Assembly (NCBI RefSeq): GCF_001613305.1
Contig: NZ_BDCC01000007.1
Coordinates: 310,001 to 374,000, forward strand
DNA: 64,000 nucleotides
Direction: 5' to 3'
DNA from: Nocardia vaccinii NBRC 15922
GTDB lineage: Bacteria > Actinomycetota > Actinomycetes > Mycobacteriales > Mycobacteriaceae
Positions within the stretch are counted from its first letter, which is position 1; each line of letters opens with the position of its first letter. Position numbers and translations under genes: made by a program. Positions 18,204 through 28,430 of this stretch are shown piece after piece. Below the pieces are notes generated by a model. It was not told where the DNA came from and did no database searches. It saw only the letters and a list, made by a program, of their open reading frames with translations.

Positions 18204-19556
18204 TCAGCGCTGTCGGCGGCGGTAACGCACCGCGCACGGCTGCTGCAACTGCACGACCATCTTGGAGTGATCGTTGCGGTAGCTGTCCGATGGCTGGGCC
18301 ATCTCGAATTCCCAGTCCCGCAACAGGATCGAGAAGATCGCCTGCAACTGCATGGTCGCGAACGCCGCACCCACGCAGCGGTGCCGGCCCGCGCCGAACG
18401 GGATCCAGGTCCAGCGGTTGAGCAAATCCTGCTGGTTGGGGTCGATGTAGCGGCCCGGGTCGAAATCGTCCGGATTCGGGAAGTCCTCGGCGATCCGGTT
18501 GGACACCGCTGGGGTCGCGGCAACGAGATCGCCCGGGGCGATGCGGTTTCCGCACACGTCGAATTCGTCGCGGGCGACCCGCATCAGGATGATCAGCGGC
18601 GGATGCAGCCGCAGCGTCTCCTTCAGAGTCGCCTCGAGCTGCGGAATCTGCCGCAGCGCATGGAAGCTCACATCCTTGCCGTCGGCGTAGAGCTCGTCCA
18701 GTTCGGTGACGACGCGGTCGAGCTGGTCGGGGTGACGCAGCAGTTCGATCACCGTCCACGCGGCGGTGCCGGAGGTGGTGTGGTGTCCGGCGAACATCAT
18801 CGAGATGAAGATGCCGGTGATCTCGCTGGCCGAGAAGCGCAGATTGCCCTCCTCGTCCTTGATCGAGACCAGCACGTCGAGCATGTCCCGATCCTCTTTG
18901 CCCACAGGGGGATTCGCGATCCGGCCGTCCATGATGCCCTGCACCAGCTCGACCAGTTGCGCACGCGCCTCGTCGCGGCGGCGGAAGCTCTCGATGGGCG
19001 CGTAGGGGTCGACGTAGCACAGTGCGTCGGTGCCCTGCTCGAGTTCGTGGTACAGATGCGCGAATCGGCCGTCGAGTTCGTTGCGGAACTTCTTGCCGAT
19101 CAGACAGGCCGAGGAGGTGTAGATGGTGAGCTCGGCGAAGAACTCCAGCAGATCGATCTCGCCCTCGTCGTCCCAGCGTTCGACGATCGCGTTCACTTCG
19201 CGCGCAATGGTTTCCGCGTGGCCGCGCATATGCTCGCCGCGCAGCGCCTGATTGTGCAGCATCTCCTTGCGACGTTCGGGGCTGGCGTCGAAGACCACGC
19301 CCTCGCCGAAGATCGGCTTCATGAACGGATACGCCGCACCCTGGTCGAGATCGGCATCGCTGGAGCGGAAGAAGAACTCGTTCGCCTCGGACCCCGACAG
19401 CAGGATGACGTCCTTGTCCGCCAGCCGGAACGACCCGACATCCCCGCACTCCGAGCGCACGCGCCGCATCAGGGCGATCGGATCGGTGCGGAACTCCTCC
19501 AGATGCCCGTGCTCGTGCTCGCCACCGGACACCTGCCGCGGCTTGACCAACGTCAT
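18204..19556 (-). CDS. cyp51: CYP51, sterol 14-alpha-demethylase family P450
   Basis: A 450-residue P450. ATG at 19556 (MTLVKPRQVSGGEHEHGH) has GGAAGG nine bases upstream. A GTG at 19565 is in frame but touches that site. It matches mycobacterial CYP51 throughout: LEEFRTDPIALMRRVR, YPFMKPIFGEGVVFDASPER, SACLIGKKFRNELDG, the I-helix MMFAGHHTTSGTAAW, ETLRLHPPLIILMRVA, and the haem loop FGAGRHRCVGAAFA. The family removes the 14-alpha methyl of lanosterol-type sterols with ferredoxin-supplied electrons. A matching 3Fe-4S ferredoxin is at 50445. Confidence 0.95.
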   Translation of the reverse strand: MTLVKPRQVSGGEHEHGHLEEFRTDPIALMRRVRSECGDVGSFRLADKDVILLSGSEANEFFFRSSDADLDQGAAYPFMKPIFGEGVVFDASPERRKEMLHNQALRGEHMRGHAETIAREVNAIVERWDDEGEIDLLEFFAELTIYTSSACLIGKKFRNELDGRFAHLYHELEQGTDALCYVDPYAPIESFRRRDEARAQLVELVQGIMDGRIANPPVGKEDRDMLDVLVSIKDEEGNLRFSASEITGIFISMMFAGHHTTSGTAAWTVIELLRHPDQLDRVVTELDELYADGKDVSFHALRQIPQLEATLKETLRLHPPLIILMRVARDEFDVCGNRIAPGDLVAATPAVSNRIAEDFPNPDDFDPGRYIDPNQQDLLNRWTWIPFGAGRHRCVGAAFATMQLQAIFSILLRDWEFEMAQPSDSYRNDHSKMVVQLQQPCAVRYRRRQR

Positions 19557-19592
19557 CGTCAACACCCTTCCGACGTACCGAGCCCATCCTCA

Positions 19593-19608
19593 TGGACACG
19601 TGTCTGGA
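19593..19608. promoter_or_regulatory. GACACGTGTC palindromic operator upstream of cyp51
   Basis: TGGACACGTGTCTGGA lies 37 bp upstream of the cyp51 start. It is one of four similar sites in the window (others at 22061, 30831 and 48297), all in promoter regions. On the minus strand a TAGTAG-like -10 element immediately precedes it, so bound repressor would cover the transcription start. Confidence 0.6.
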
Positions 19609-19805
19609 CGCTACTACAGAACTGTGATCGCGACAACCCCGGTGGGACCGCGGGCTGTGCGGTTTCGGCATGTGATGGCTCGGCTCGTGGCCGTGCGTGT
19701 GTCCGGGTCCCCGGTCGGGGTGTAGATGCTGTGAACTTCATGGACGATCGACGTGGTATTTCTCGGTAAATCCTCACTGGGAAGTTCAATGACAGGCTGG
19801 AAGGC

Positions 19806-20285
19806 ATGACTCCGGATGACATCATCGAATTCCTCGAAGCCCTCGAAAATGTGCTGATCATGCGTCCCGGCCCGGGCGACGGCTCGCCTGAGATCAGCTG
19901 GGGAGACACGTTCTTCTACTACTCGGGCGACGGCGGTACGCCGAGTTCGGCGCAGCCCTTCGCGACGATCGTCACCAAGAACTATCCGGGCGACGAGGCG
20001 TCGCGCTTGGACCGGCCCGGTGCGTTCCGGGTGAACATCGCCGCCGGGCGTGCGGAGTTCATTCGTCAGGTGGGCCGTACGCCGCGCGAGATCGACAGTG
20101 CGTCAACCGATTACGGCATGGATGACACCGTGCTGCCGCACCCGGTGTACGGCTCGGCGGGCTGGCTCGCGGTGGTGAATCCGGGGACCCGCACCGACCC
20201 GGTGACTCGCGATCTGCTCCGCACCGCCTACGACCGGGCCCGCGCGCAGTACGAACGACATCTCGAGGCGGGCCGGGACCGATGA
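19806..20285 (+). CDS. DUF6194-family protein
   Basis: A 159-residue protein starting at ATG 19806. It resembles DUF6194 members: IIEFLEALENVLIMRPGPGD, then SPEISWGDTFFYYSGDGG, PFATIVTKNYPGDEASRLDR, PGAFRVNIAAGRAEFIRQVG, and a C-terminal VYGSAGWLAVVNPGTRT. The function of the family is unknown to me; the repeated aromatic and acidic positions suggest a small ligand-binding or stress protein. It sits 30 bp upstream of a hydrolase gene and may be cotranscribed. Confidence 0.75.
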   Translation: MTPDDIIEFLEALENVLIMRPGPGDGSPEISWGDTFFYYSGDGGTPSSAQPFATIVTKNYPGDEASRLDRPGAFRVNIAAGRAEFIRQVGRTPREIDSASTDYGMDDTVLPHPVYGSAGWLAVVNPGTRTDPVTRDLLRTAYDRARAQYERHLEAGRDR

Positions 20286-20315
20286 ATTCCGGGGCGGTGT
20301 GACGTCGACACTGGC

Positions 20316-21182
20316 ATGACGACGCACACTCTCGATATCGAGGGCGCGAGGATTGTCTACGACGTCCACGGCCCCCTGCCCACCGCCGACGGGCGACCGC
20401 CGCTGTTCATGATCGGCCAGCCCATGTGCGCCGAGGGATTCGGTGCGTTGGTCGCCGAACTGCCCGATCGCACCTCGATCACCTACGACCCGCGTGGCCT
20501 GGGCCGCAGCACCCGCAACGACGGTCGCACGGACAGCGTGCCCGAGACCCAGGCGGCGGATGTGCACGCGGTGATCGAGGCGCTCGGCGTCGGACCGGTG
20601 CAGATGTTCGCCAGCAGCGGCGGCGCGATCACCGCGCTGGCTCTCGTGGCGGCCCATCCCGGCGATGTGACAACTCTGGTCGCGCACGAGCCGCCGCTGC
20701 CCACTGTGCTGCCCGACGCCGAGGCTGCGATGCGCGCCTTCGCCGGAATGCGTGCGGCATACCAGGCCAAGGGGTTCGGCGCCGGAATGGCGGCATTCAT
20801 GACGGTGACCATGTGGAAGGGCGAATTCACCGACGAGTTCTTCGCCCAGCCCCCGGCCGATCCCGCCATGTTCGGTATGCCCACCGCGGACGACGGCTCC
20901 CGCGACGACCCGCTGCTGTCCGACCGCTCGGCCCCGGTGACCGGCTACCACCTGGACATCGAGGCCCTCACCGCCGCCGGGACGCGGATCGTGATCGCCG
21001 TCGGCGAGGAGTCGGCGGGCACTCTCACCGACCGGACCTCCGAATCCACCGCAGTCCTCCTCGGCGCTCGCCCGGCCGTATTTCCCAGTCACCACGGCGG
21101 CTTCACCGGCCCGGAGAACGGCTACCCGGGCCAGCCGGAGGCGTTCGCCCGGCGGCTGCGCGAGATACTCGACGGCGACTGA
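20316..21182 (+). CDS. Alpha/beta-fold hydrolase
   Basis: A 288-residue cytosolic hydrolase starting at ATG 20316. Visible are the oxyanion strand region LFMIGQPMCAEGF, the strand TSITYDPRGLGRST, the nucleophile elbow FASSGGAITAL, the AHEPPLPTVLP segment, and the terminal histidine region FPSHHGGFTG. It is not specific enough to name a substrate (carboxylester or peptide-like). It follows the DUF6194 gene closely. Confidence 0.85.
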   Translation: MTTHTLDIEGARIVYDVHGPLPTADGRPPLFMIGQPMCAEGFGALVAELPDRTSITYDPRGLGRSTRNDGRTDSVPETQAADVHAVIEALGVGPVQMFASSGGAITALALVAAHPGDVTTLVAHEPPLPTVLPDAEAAMRAFAGMRAAYQAKGFGAGMAAFMTVTMWKGEFTDEFFAQPPADPAMFGMPTADDGSRDDPLLSDRSAPVTGYHLDIEALTAAGTRIVIAVGEESAGTLTDRTSESTAVLLGARPAVFPSHHGGFTGPENGYPGQPEAFARRLREILDGD

Positions 21183-21197
21183 ACCCACGAGCCACGG

Positions 21198-21453
21198 ATG
21201 GTTGCCGAGATCGCCTCGCCTATCCGGCAGCCAAGCGTGCCCGAGATGGGAATACGCGGCCGCCGGGATTCCGTGGTACTGGCTGGTGAGTGTTTCGGAC
21301 AGCGAAGTGACATCGATCGAGACGTACGCACTCGATCACGGTGTGGGGCACTATCGGCCGGTGCACATCCTGAAACCGGGGACCGGGTTCGCAGTGGATC
21401 TGCCGATTCGGATTCGAATCGATCGGAATCGGTTGACTGATCTCGTCCTGTGA
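21198..21453 (+). pseudogene. Uma2-family (DUF820) nuclease-fold remnant
   Basis: Two frames together give the C-terminal half of a Uma2 protein. MVAEIASPIRQ, resembling the family VEIVSP segment, is in the first frame from ATG 21198. WEYAAAGIPWYWLVSVSDSE, then a GTGFAVDLPIRIRI strand pair, is in the next. The N-terminal half is missing and a frameshift separates the pieces, so it is a degraded copy. Uma2 proteins have the restriction-endonuclease fold and are often found in scattered multicopy form. Confidence 0.6.
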
Positions 21454-21471
21454 ATTCCGGTCTCCGGAATT

Positions 21472-22830
<1,359 letters not shown>

Positions 22831-22851
22831 ATGCGGAGTTCGCGCCGCGGA

Positions 22852-23925
22852 TCAGCGGCGCGAACCCACGCAGTCACAGGCGAATCCGTCGGTGATATCG
22901 ATCGGGGCGGCTAGCTCGCGGAAGATCCCGTTACCGGGCGTCGCGCGGGACAACGCGTCGGCGGCCAGGATCATCGCCGCTCCGGTCCATGTGGTGCGCT
23001 CCTCGGGCCAGCGTTTGCCGTCCGCGAATACCAGTCCGGTCCAGTAGGATCCGTCCTCCTCGCGGAGGTGCTGCATGGCCGCGAGTAGTCGCAGCGCGCG
23101 ATCGCGATGGCCGAGCCGGTCCAGTGTCAGCACCAGCTCGCAGGTCTCCGCACCGGTCACCCAGGGCCGATCGGCGACGCAGCGGATGCCCAGATCGCCG
23201 ACCACGAAATCGTCCCAGCGGGAGTCGATTCGGGCCATCGCGGCCGTACCGTCGTACGCACCGCACAAGACCGGATAGTACCAGTCCATCGAATAGCGGT
23301 CCTTCTCGCCGAACGCCTCGGGGTGATGCCGGATGGCATGGCCGAGCCGCAGCGCCGCGACCTCCCATTCGGGCTGGGCGATACCCAGCAGCTCGGCCAG
23401 GGCCAGTGCGCAGCGAATACTGTGGAACATGCTCGCGCAGCCGGTCAGCAGCGCCTCGGGCACCACGCCGTGCGGCCCGCGCAACCAGTAGATCTCGCCG
23501 TTGCGACCCTGTTGCAGCGAGACGACGTAATCGATGGCCGCGCACACCGTGGGCCACATCCGGGCCCCGAACGCGCGATCACCGGTACTGCACACGTAAT
23601 GCCAGACCCCGGTGGCGATGTAGGCGCAGAAATTGGTGTCGGCGTCCTCGACTGCCACGGCTCCGTCACGAAACTCACTGGGCCAGCTGCCATCCGGACG
23701 TTGCGTGCGCTCGGACCAGGCGTACGCGGCGCGGGCCGCGTCCAGCAGTCCCGCCGATGTGAGCGCCATGGCGTTCTCGAGATGATCCCACGGATCGGTG
23801 TGCCCGCCGCTGAACCAGGGCAGCGCGCCATCGGATTCCTGTTGTGCGGCAATGGATTCAGCGGTGTGGCGAATCTGGGCGGCGGTCAGCACACCGGCGA
23901 CCGCCGGCAGCTCAGAATCCGCCAC
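22852..23925 (-). CDS. Terpene-cyclase/prenyltransferase-like alpha-alpha toroid protein
   Basis: A 357-residue protein with GTG start, overlapping the end of the methyltransferase gene by 14 bp. It shows repeated helical-barrel motifs such as AQQESDGALPWFSGGHTDPW, RTQRPDGSWPSEF and EDGSYWTGLVFADGKRWPEE, like squalene/hopene cyclases and protein prenyltransferase beta subunits. It is about half the length of a hopene cyclase and lacks a clear DXDD protonation motif, so enzymatic cyclisation is doubtful. Its linkage to a GT4 glycosyltransferase and a methyltransferase suggests a glycoconjugate or glycolipid pathway. Confidence 0.7.
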   Translation of the reverse strand: MADSELPAVAGVLTAAQIRHTAESIAAQQESDGALPWFSGGHTDPWDHLENAMALTSAGLLDAARAAYAWSERTQRPDGSWPSEFRDGAVAVEDADTNFCAYIATGVWHYVCSTGDRAFGARMWPTVCAAIDYVVSLQQGRNGEIYWLRGPHGVVPEALLTGCASMFHSIRCALALAELLGIAQPEWEVAALRLGHAIRHHPEAFGEKDRYSMDWYYPVLCGAYDGTAAMARIDSRWDDFVVGDLGIRCVADRPWVTGAETCELVLTLDRLGHRDRALRLLAAMQHLREEDGSYWTGLVFADGKRWPEERTTWTGAAMILAADALSRATPGNGIFRELAAPIDITDGFACDCVGSRR

Positions 23926-24643
23926 GCCGCACCGCCGGTTTGGTGAAGTACAGCGCCACGCTCTTCCCGATCAGCGGATCCAGCGCGGATTCCGCGGTTC
24001 GGGTCAGCCACGGCCGTTTCATCATGTCCCACACCAGCATTCGGTGATAGGAGGTGACCGCCCAATGCTTCTCGTTGGATACGCCCGCCAGGCACTTGAG
24101 CCACCAGTACGGCGAGTGCAGCGCGTGCGCATGGGCGCTGTGGATGAATCGCATACCGAGACCGGCGATCTTGCGGCGCAATTCGTCGGCGCGATAGATC
24201 CGCACGTGCCCGCCCTCGTTGGCGTGGTACTCGTCCGAGAACAGCCAGCAGATCCGCTCGGGAAGCCAACGCGGCACCGTCACCACCAGCGCACCGCCGG
24301 GCGCGAGCACCCGCACCAGTTCGGCGATGGCCCGATCGTCCGCCGGGATGTGCTCGAGGATTTCCGAGGCGATGACGACGTCGAATTCGCCGTCCTCGTA
24401 CGGCAGCGCCAGCGCATCGCCCTGTACGGCCTCCGCACGCGCGTGCCCGGGTGCCTCGCCCGCCTCGGCCATCGCACCGAACATCACCTTGACCTGGGCC
24501 AGATCATCGGCGTTCTGATCGAAGGCGACGATATCCGCGCCCCGGCGGTACGCCTCGAAGGAATGCCGCCCCAGACCCGCGCCCACATCGATGACGCGGG
24601 TGCCCGGTCCGACCCCCAGCCGGTCGAAATCTACGGTCAACAT
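23912..24643 (-). CDS. Class I SAM-dependent methyltransferase (type 11)
   Basis: A 243-residue protein whose ATG at 24643 directly abuts the glycosyltransferase stop. Motif I is RVIDVGAGLGRHSFEAYRRG, motif II is DIVAFDQNA, and FDVVIASEILEHIPADDRAI with VLAPGGALVVTVPRW give the type 11 pattern. An HALHSPYWWLK segment in the C-terminal half resembles methyltransferases that act on glycosylated lipids or polyketides. It sits in the middle of a tightly packed GT-MT-toroid operon. Confidence 0.85.
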   Translation of the reverse strand: MLTVDFDRLGVGPGTRVIDVGAGLGRHSFEAYRRGADIVAFDQNADDLAQVKVMFGAMAEAGEAPGHARAEAVQGDALALPYEDGEFDVVIASEILEHIPADDRAIAELVRVLAPGGALVVTVPRWLPERICWLFSDEYHANEGGHVRIYRADELRRKIAGLGMRFIHSAHAHALHSPYWWLKCLAGVSNEKHWAVTSYHRMLVWDMMKRPWLTRTAESALDPLIGKSVALYFTKPAVRRGGF

Positions 24644-25879
24644 CTAGTTGCTCTCCTCGTCTATGCGGTACCTCGAGATGGCCTGCTCGTACACCGAAAC
24701 AGTCTGTGCGGCAACGGCTTCCCAGCTGTATACCGACAGTGCCCGGCGTCGCCCGGCGGCGCCGATCTCGTCGAGCCGGCGGCGCGAATCCAGCAGACCG
24801 CCGATGGCCCTGGCCAATTCGGCCACGTTGCCCGGTTCGACGAGTTCGGCGCAATCGCCGACCACCTCGGGCAGTGCGCCGGCCCGGCTGGCGACCAACG
24901 GGGTGCCACTGGCCATCGCCTCCACCGCGGGCAGCGAGAAGCCCTCGTACATCGAAGGGATGCAGGAGATCTCGGCGGAGCTGAGCAGTTCGGCAAGATC
25001 GGTGTCGGACAGGCCGCTGCTGACCGTGACGACGTCGGCCAGGCCCAGTTCGGCGATCAACTTCTCGGTGGGCCCGTCGGGGTCCAGCTTGGCGACCAGC
25101 TGCAACTCCACGTCGTGCGCCAGGCGCAATCGCGAAATCGCCTGCAGCAGATGTGATATGCCCTTGAGCGGTTTGTCGGCGCTGGCGACCGCGACGATGC
25201 GGCCCGGGACGCGTCCCTCGCGCGGGCGGAACAGTTCGGTGTCCACGCCGAGCGGCACCACGCGCAGCTGTCCGGCCGCGACGCCGAAATCGTCGGCGAT
25301 ATCGGTGGCCGAGGAGGAGGAGACCGTGATCAGGTCCGGAATCTGCCGGGCCACGCGCCGCTGCATGCCCAGGAAGCCGTACCAGCGCTGGACGAACAGC
25401 TTGCGCCGCCACGGCGCGGCGGCCAGATCCACGGCGCGGTCCCGGGTGATCGGATGGTGGATGGTGGCGACCACCGGCAGCTGCCGGGCGATGTCCAGCA
25501 GGCCCGAGCCCAGGCACTGATTGTCGTGCACCACATCGAAATCCGCTGCCCGCGTGCGCAACAGCTGGGCCGCGCGCAGGCTGAAGGTGCGTGGTTCCGG
25601 GAAGCCCGCGGTCCACATGGTGCCCAGTTCGAGCAGATCGATCCGATCCCGGATCTCGCTCGGCCGCGGCGTGCGGAACGGATCTTCGTCGCGGTACAGA
25701 TCCAGACTCGGCACCTCGGTCAGCCGCACCCGCGGATCGAGCAGTTCCGGATAGGGCGGACCGGAGAAGACCTCCACCTCGTGGCCGAGTTCGGCCAGTC
25801 CCGAACTCAGGTACCGCACGTACACCCCCTGCCCCCCACAGTGGGTCTTGCTGCGGTAGGACAGCAGGGCGATACGCAC
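24644..25879 (-). CDS. GT4-family glycosyltransferase
   Basis: A 411-residue GT-B fold enzyme starting at ATG 25879 (MRIALLSYRSKTHCGGQGVY). Features are the N-terminal glycine-rich acceptor loop GGQGVYVRYL, a VHDNQCLG segment, VVPLGVDTELFRPREGR at the domain junction, and the EX7E nucleotide-sugar motif in PSMYEGFSLPAVEAMASG. It transfers a sugar from a nucleotide donor with retention; donor and acceptor are not identifiable. It starts 37 bp after the LLM gene and could be on the same transcript as the SDR operon. Confidence 0.9.
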   Translation of the reverse strand: MRIALLSYRSKTHCGGQGVYVRYLSSGLAELGHEVEVFSGPPYPELLDPRVRLTEVPSLDLYRDEDPFRTPRPSEIRDRIDLLELGTMWTAGFPEPRTFSLRAAQLLRTRAADFDVVHDNQCLGSGLLDIARQLPVVATIHHPITRDRAVDLAAAPWRRKLFVQRWYGFLGMQRRVARQIPDLITVSSSSATDIADDFGVAAGQLRVVPLGVDTELFRPREGRVPGRIVAVASADKPLKGISHLLQAISRLRLAHDVELQLVAKLDPDGPTEKLIAELGLADVVTVSSGLSDTDLAELLSSAEISCIPSMYEGFSLPAVEAMASGTPLVASRAGALPEVVGDCAELVEPGNVAELARAIGGLLDSRRRLDEIGAAGRRRALSVYSWEAVAAQTVSVYEQAISRYRIDEESN

Positions 25880-25915
25880 GCTAAGGTCTCACTCTCGGCG
25901 ATCGGGCGGGGATGG

Positions 25916-26854
25916 TCAGGCCGGTAGGCCCAGTGGCGCCAGTTTGGCAGACAGCCGGTCCAGGTAGGCCAGCACATCGGCTTCGGGCTTGTCCGGGAGG
26001 CCGAACAGCACGTCGGTGACCCCGGCCTCGGCCCAGGCGGTCAGCTGCGCCGGATCGGGCTTTCCCGCCAGGGCGACCACGCGCGGGGTGTCGGTGCGCT
26101 CGGCCTCCTGCCACACCTTGCGCAGCAGTTGCAGCCGCTCGAGCAGCAGGTCCTGCTCGTACGGGGTGGTGATCCAGCCATCGGCCGAACGGGCGATCCA
26201 GCGGAAACCCTTCTCGGTGCCGGCGGTGCCGATCAGCACGTCGATCTTGTCCTGCGTCGGCTTGGGCCAGGCCCAGCTGGGACCGAATTTCACGAATTCG
26301 CCGTCGTAGGACGCTTCCTCCTCGGTCCACAGCGCCCGCATCGCCTCGATGTACTCGCGCAGCGCGGTGCGGCGCTTGGCGCCCGGGATGCCGTGGTCGG
26401 CGAGTTCGTCGGTGTTCCAACCGAATCCGGCGCCCAGGCTGACCCGGCCACCCGAGAGGTGATCGAGCGTGGCGATGGTCTTGGCCAGGGTGATCGGATC
26501 GTGTTCGGTGGGAAGCGCGACCGCCGTGGACAATTCGATCCGCTCGGTCACCGCGGCGGCTGTGCCCAGGGCCACCCACGGGTCGAGGGTGCGCGTGTAA
26601 CGGTCGTCGGGCAGGCTGGCATCGCCCGTGGTCGGGTGTGCCGCTTCACGTTTCACCGGGATGTGGGTGTGTTCGGGAACGAAGAACGACGCGAACCCGC
26701 GATCCTCCGCGCCCTTCGCGGCCGCGGCCGGGCTGATATTGCGATCGCTGGTGAACAGGACGATGCCGAAACGCATGGGACTGTGCTCATCGACGGCATG
26801 AGCGGGGCCCTCCGTGGTTCCGCTCTGCTGCTGCCTCCGGTCCTGACCGTTCAT
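25916..26854 (-). CDS. LLM-class F420-dependent oxidoreductase
   Basis: A luciferase-like (TIM barrel) flavin/F420 enzyme. The core begins MRFGIVLFTSDRNISPAAAA and contains GFASFFVPEHTHIPV, LSTAVALPTEHDPITLAKTI and ATLDHLSGGRVSLGAGFGWN, diagnostic of F420-dependent LLM enzymes. The 312-residue form starts at ATG 26854 and carries a 26-residue N-terminal extension (26777-26854) related to a repeated cassette found further up the operon. The family-like start is ATG 26776, which has no good ribosome site. It probably reduces or oxidises an intermediate of the same pathway as the FAD dehydrogenase upstream. Confidence 0.85.
   Translation of the reverse strand: MNGQDRRQQQSGTTEGPAHAVDEHSPMRFGIVLFTSDRNISPAAAAKGAEDRGFASFFVPEHTHIPVKREAAHPTTGDASLPDDRYTRTLDPWVALGTAAAVTERIELSTAVALPTEHDPITLAKTIATLDHLSGGRVSLGAGFGWNTDELADHGIPGAKRRTALREYIEAMRALWTEEEASYDGEFVKFGPSWAWPKPTQDKIDVLIGTAGTEKGFRWIARSADGWITTPYEQDLLLERLQLLRKVWQEAERTDTPRVVALAGKPDPAQLTAWAEAGVTDVLFGLPDKPEADVLAYLDRLSAKLAPLGLPA
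26777..26854 (-). repeat. Third, diverged copy of the 25-codon cassette
   Basis: MNGQDRRQQQSGTTEGPAHA followed by VDEHSP aligns in frame with the two near-identical copies at 28832-28981. Here it is fused in frame to the LLM oxidoreductase ATG at 26776. Differences are spread along the whole unit, so this copy is older. Confidence 0.7.
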
Positions 26855-26868
26855 GCCGTGGACTCCTT

Positions 26869-28347
26869 TCAGTCTTGAATAGGGGCCGCTGCGGCCTTGC
26901 CCGCGCGACGTCCGTAGAAGCTGCCGTCCCCGAGCGAGGTGCCGCTGGCGTACCCGCCGGTGCACACGCCGGAGGTGCATCGGCCCGCCGCGAACAGCCC
27001 GGGAATCGGATCCCCGGACACGTGCAGCACCCGCGAATCCAGATCGGTCTTCAACCCGCCGAGCGTGAACCCGCCGGTGTGCTCGCGCAGATCGAAGCCG
27101 GCCAACGGCGTGCCGATCGGCTTGACCCACTCGGATTTCTTGCCCAGCAACGGATCCGAACCGTCGGCCGCATGCTTGTTGTAGACCTCGACGGTGGTCT
27201 GCAGCGTGCCCTCGGGCAGGCCCATATCGGATTCGAGTTCCGCCACGGTCTCCGCGGCCCACTTGGGCGGCTGCCGGAAGAACGTCACCGAACTCTCGGT
27301 TGCCAGCGCGGCCTCGAGCGCCTGCTCGTCCATGATCAGATAGGCCTTGTTGTCCTGCTGGTTCAGGGTGGCCTGGCCGACCCGGCCGCAGTAGGTGTCC
27401 TCGGTGATGTAGCGCTGGGCGCGGGCGTTGACCATGATGCCCCGCGCCACCATCTGCGGATCCACGAAGAACGCCACCTCGGCCGCGTCCATGTGCGCGA
27501 CCTGCGCGCCCAGGGCCTGCGCGACCCTGATGCCGATGCCGTCGTGCTCCTCGATCGAGGCGGCCGGGCGGTTGAGCAGCCGCGGCACGTAGGCCTCGAT
27601 CATCTCCTGGTTGTACGCGAAACTGCCGGTCGCGAGCACCACGCCGCGGCGGGCACGCACGTTGAAGAGATTGCCGTAACGCTTGGCGACCACGCCGACG
27701 ACGCGGTCGTCCTCGTCCACGATCAGGCGCTGAATGCGGATGTCGTATTCCGCACGCACACCGAGACTTTCGGCGGTATCGATCAGCGGCTTCATCAGCA
27801 TGTAGCCGCCGCCCTGCTCACCGATCCGCTTGTTCTGCATCTGCGGCAGGTGGCCGCGCGGCGCGGGGGTGGCGATGTCCTTGAACGGCGCGGAATTCTC
27901 TCCGCCGGAGTACATCAGGCCCTCGTCGTGTGCGGGCTCCCAGCCGGGCTCGCCCCAGAACTCCTCCTTGAACGGAACGCCTTGGGCGACAAGCCAATCG
28001 AAGTGTTCGACACTGCCCTGGCAGTAGTCGTGGATCTTCGCGGCGTCCACGCCGGGCCCCAGGGCCGCGGTCATGAACTTCTCCATGTTCTCGGGGGTGT
28101 CCTCGAAGCCCAGCGCCTTCTGCAGTGCGGTGCCGCCGCCGAGGTAGATGAATCCGCCCGACATCGATGCCGCGCCACCCCAGCCGCCGGTGCGCTCGAG
28201 CACCAGCACGTCGGCGCCGGCCCGCTTGGCCTCGATGGCCGCGCAGGCGCCCGCGACGCCGTATCCGGCGATCACCACATCGGCCTCGAAATCCCATTCG
28301 GTGATCGCGTTCGCGCGCTGCGGTCGTACGGTGGTGGTTTCGGACAT
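26869..28347 (-). CDS. FAD-binding dehydrogenase, 3-ketosteroid-delta1-dehydrogenase/fumarate reductase type
   Basis: A 492-residue flavoprotein starting at ATG 28347. The FAD loop is VVIAGYGVAGACAAIEAKRAG, with VLERTGGWGGAASMSGG after it. RRGVVLATGSFAYNQEMI and GLFAAGRCTSGVCTGGYASG are the second and third FAD contacts. It belongs to the succinate dehydrogenase/KstD flavoprotein superfamily and resembles M. tuberculosis Rv0785-type proteins. Full KstD activity on ring A is not assured, because the tyrosine pair of KstD cannot be placed. It lies between the CMD and LLM genes in one operon. Confidence 0.85.
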   Translation of the reverse strand: MSETTTVRPQRANAITEWDFEADVVIAGYGVAGACAAIEAKRAGADVLVLERTGGWGGAASMSGGFIYLGGGTALQKALGFEDTPENMEKFMTAALGPGVDAAKIHDYCQGSVEHFDWLVAQGVPFKEEFWGEPGWEPAHDEGLMYSGGENSAPFKDIATPAPRGHLPQMQNKRIGEQGGGYMLMKPLIDTAESLGVRAEYDIRIQRLIVDEDDRVVGVVAKRYGNLFNVRARRGVVLATGSFAYNQEMIEAYVPRLLNRPAASIEEHDGIGIRVAQALGAQVAHMDAAEVAFFVDPQMVARGIMVNARAQRYITEDTYCGRVGQATLNQQDNKAYLIMDEQALEAALATESSVTFFRQPPKWAAETVAELESDMGLPEGTLQTTVEVYNKHAADGSDPLLGKKSEWVKPIGTPLAGFDLREHTGGFTLGGLKTDLDSRVLHVSGDPIPGLFAAGRCTSGVCTGGYASGTSLGDGSFYGRRAGKAAAAPIQD

Positions 28348-28430
28348 TGGTGTGGTTCCTGTCTGGTTCGATCGCCGATTTCGGGGGGCTTCATCCTGCT
28401 GCGCGGGTACCGGAAACTCCGGTCACGGGC

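Noticed and set aside
16867..19671. 934-codon minus-strand frame spanning the CYP125 and GPx genes
   Set aside because: It is the out-of-frame complement of three confirmed genes, with no domain of its own.
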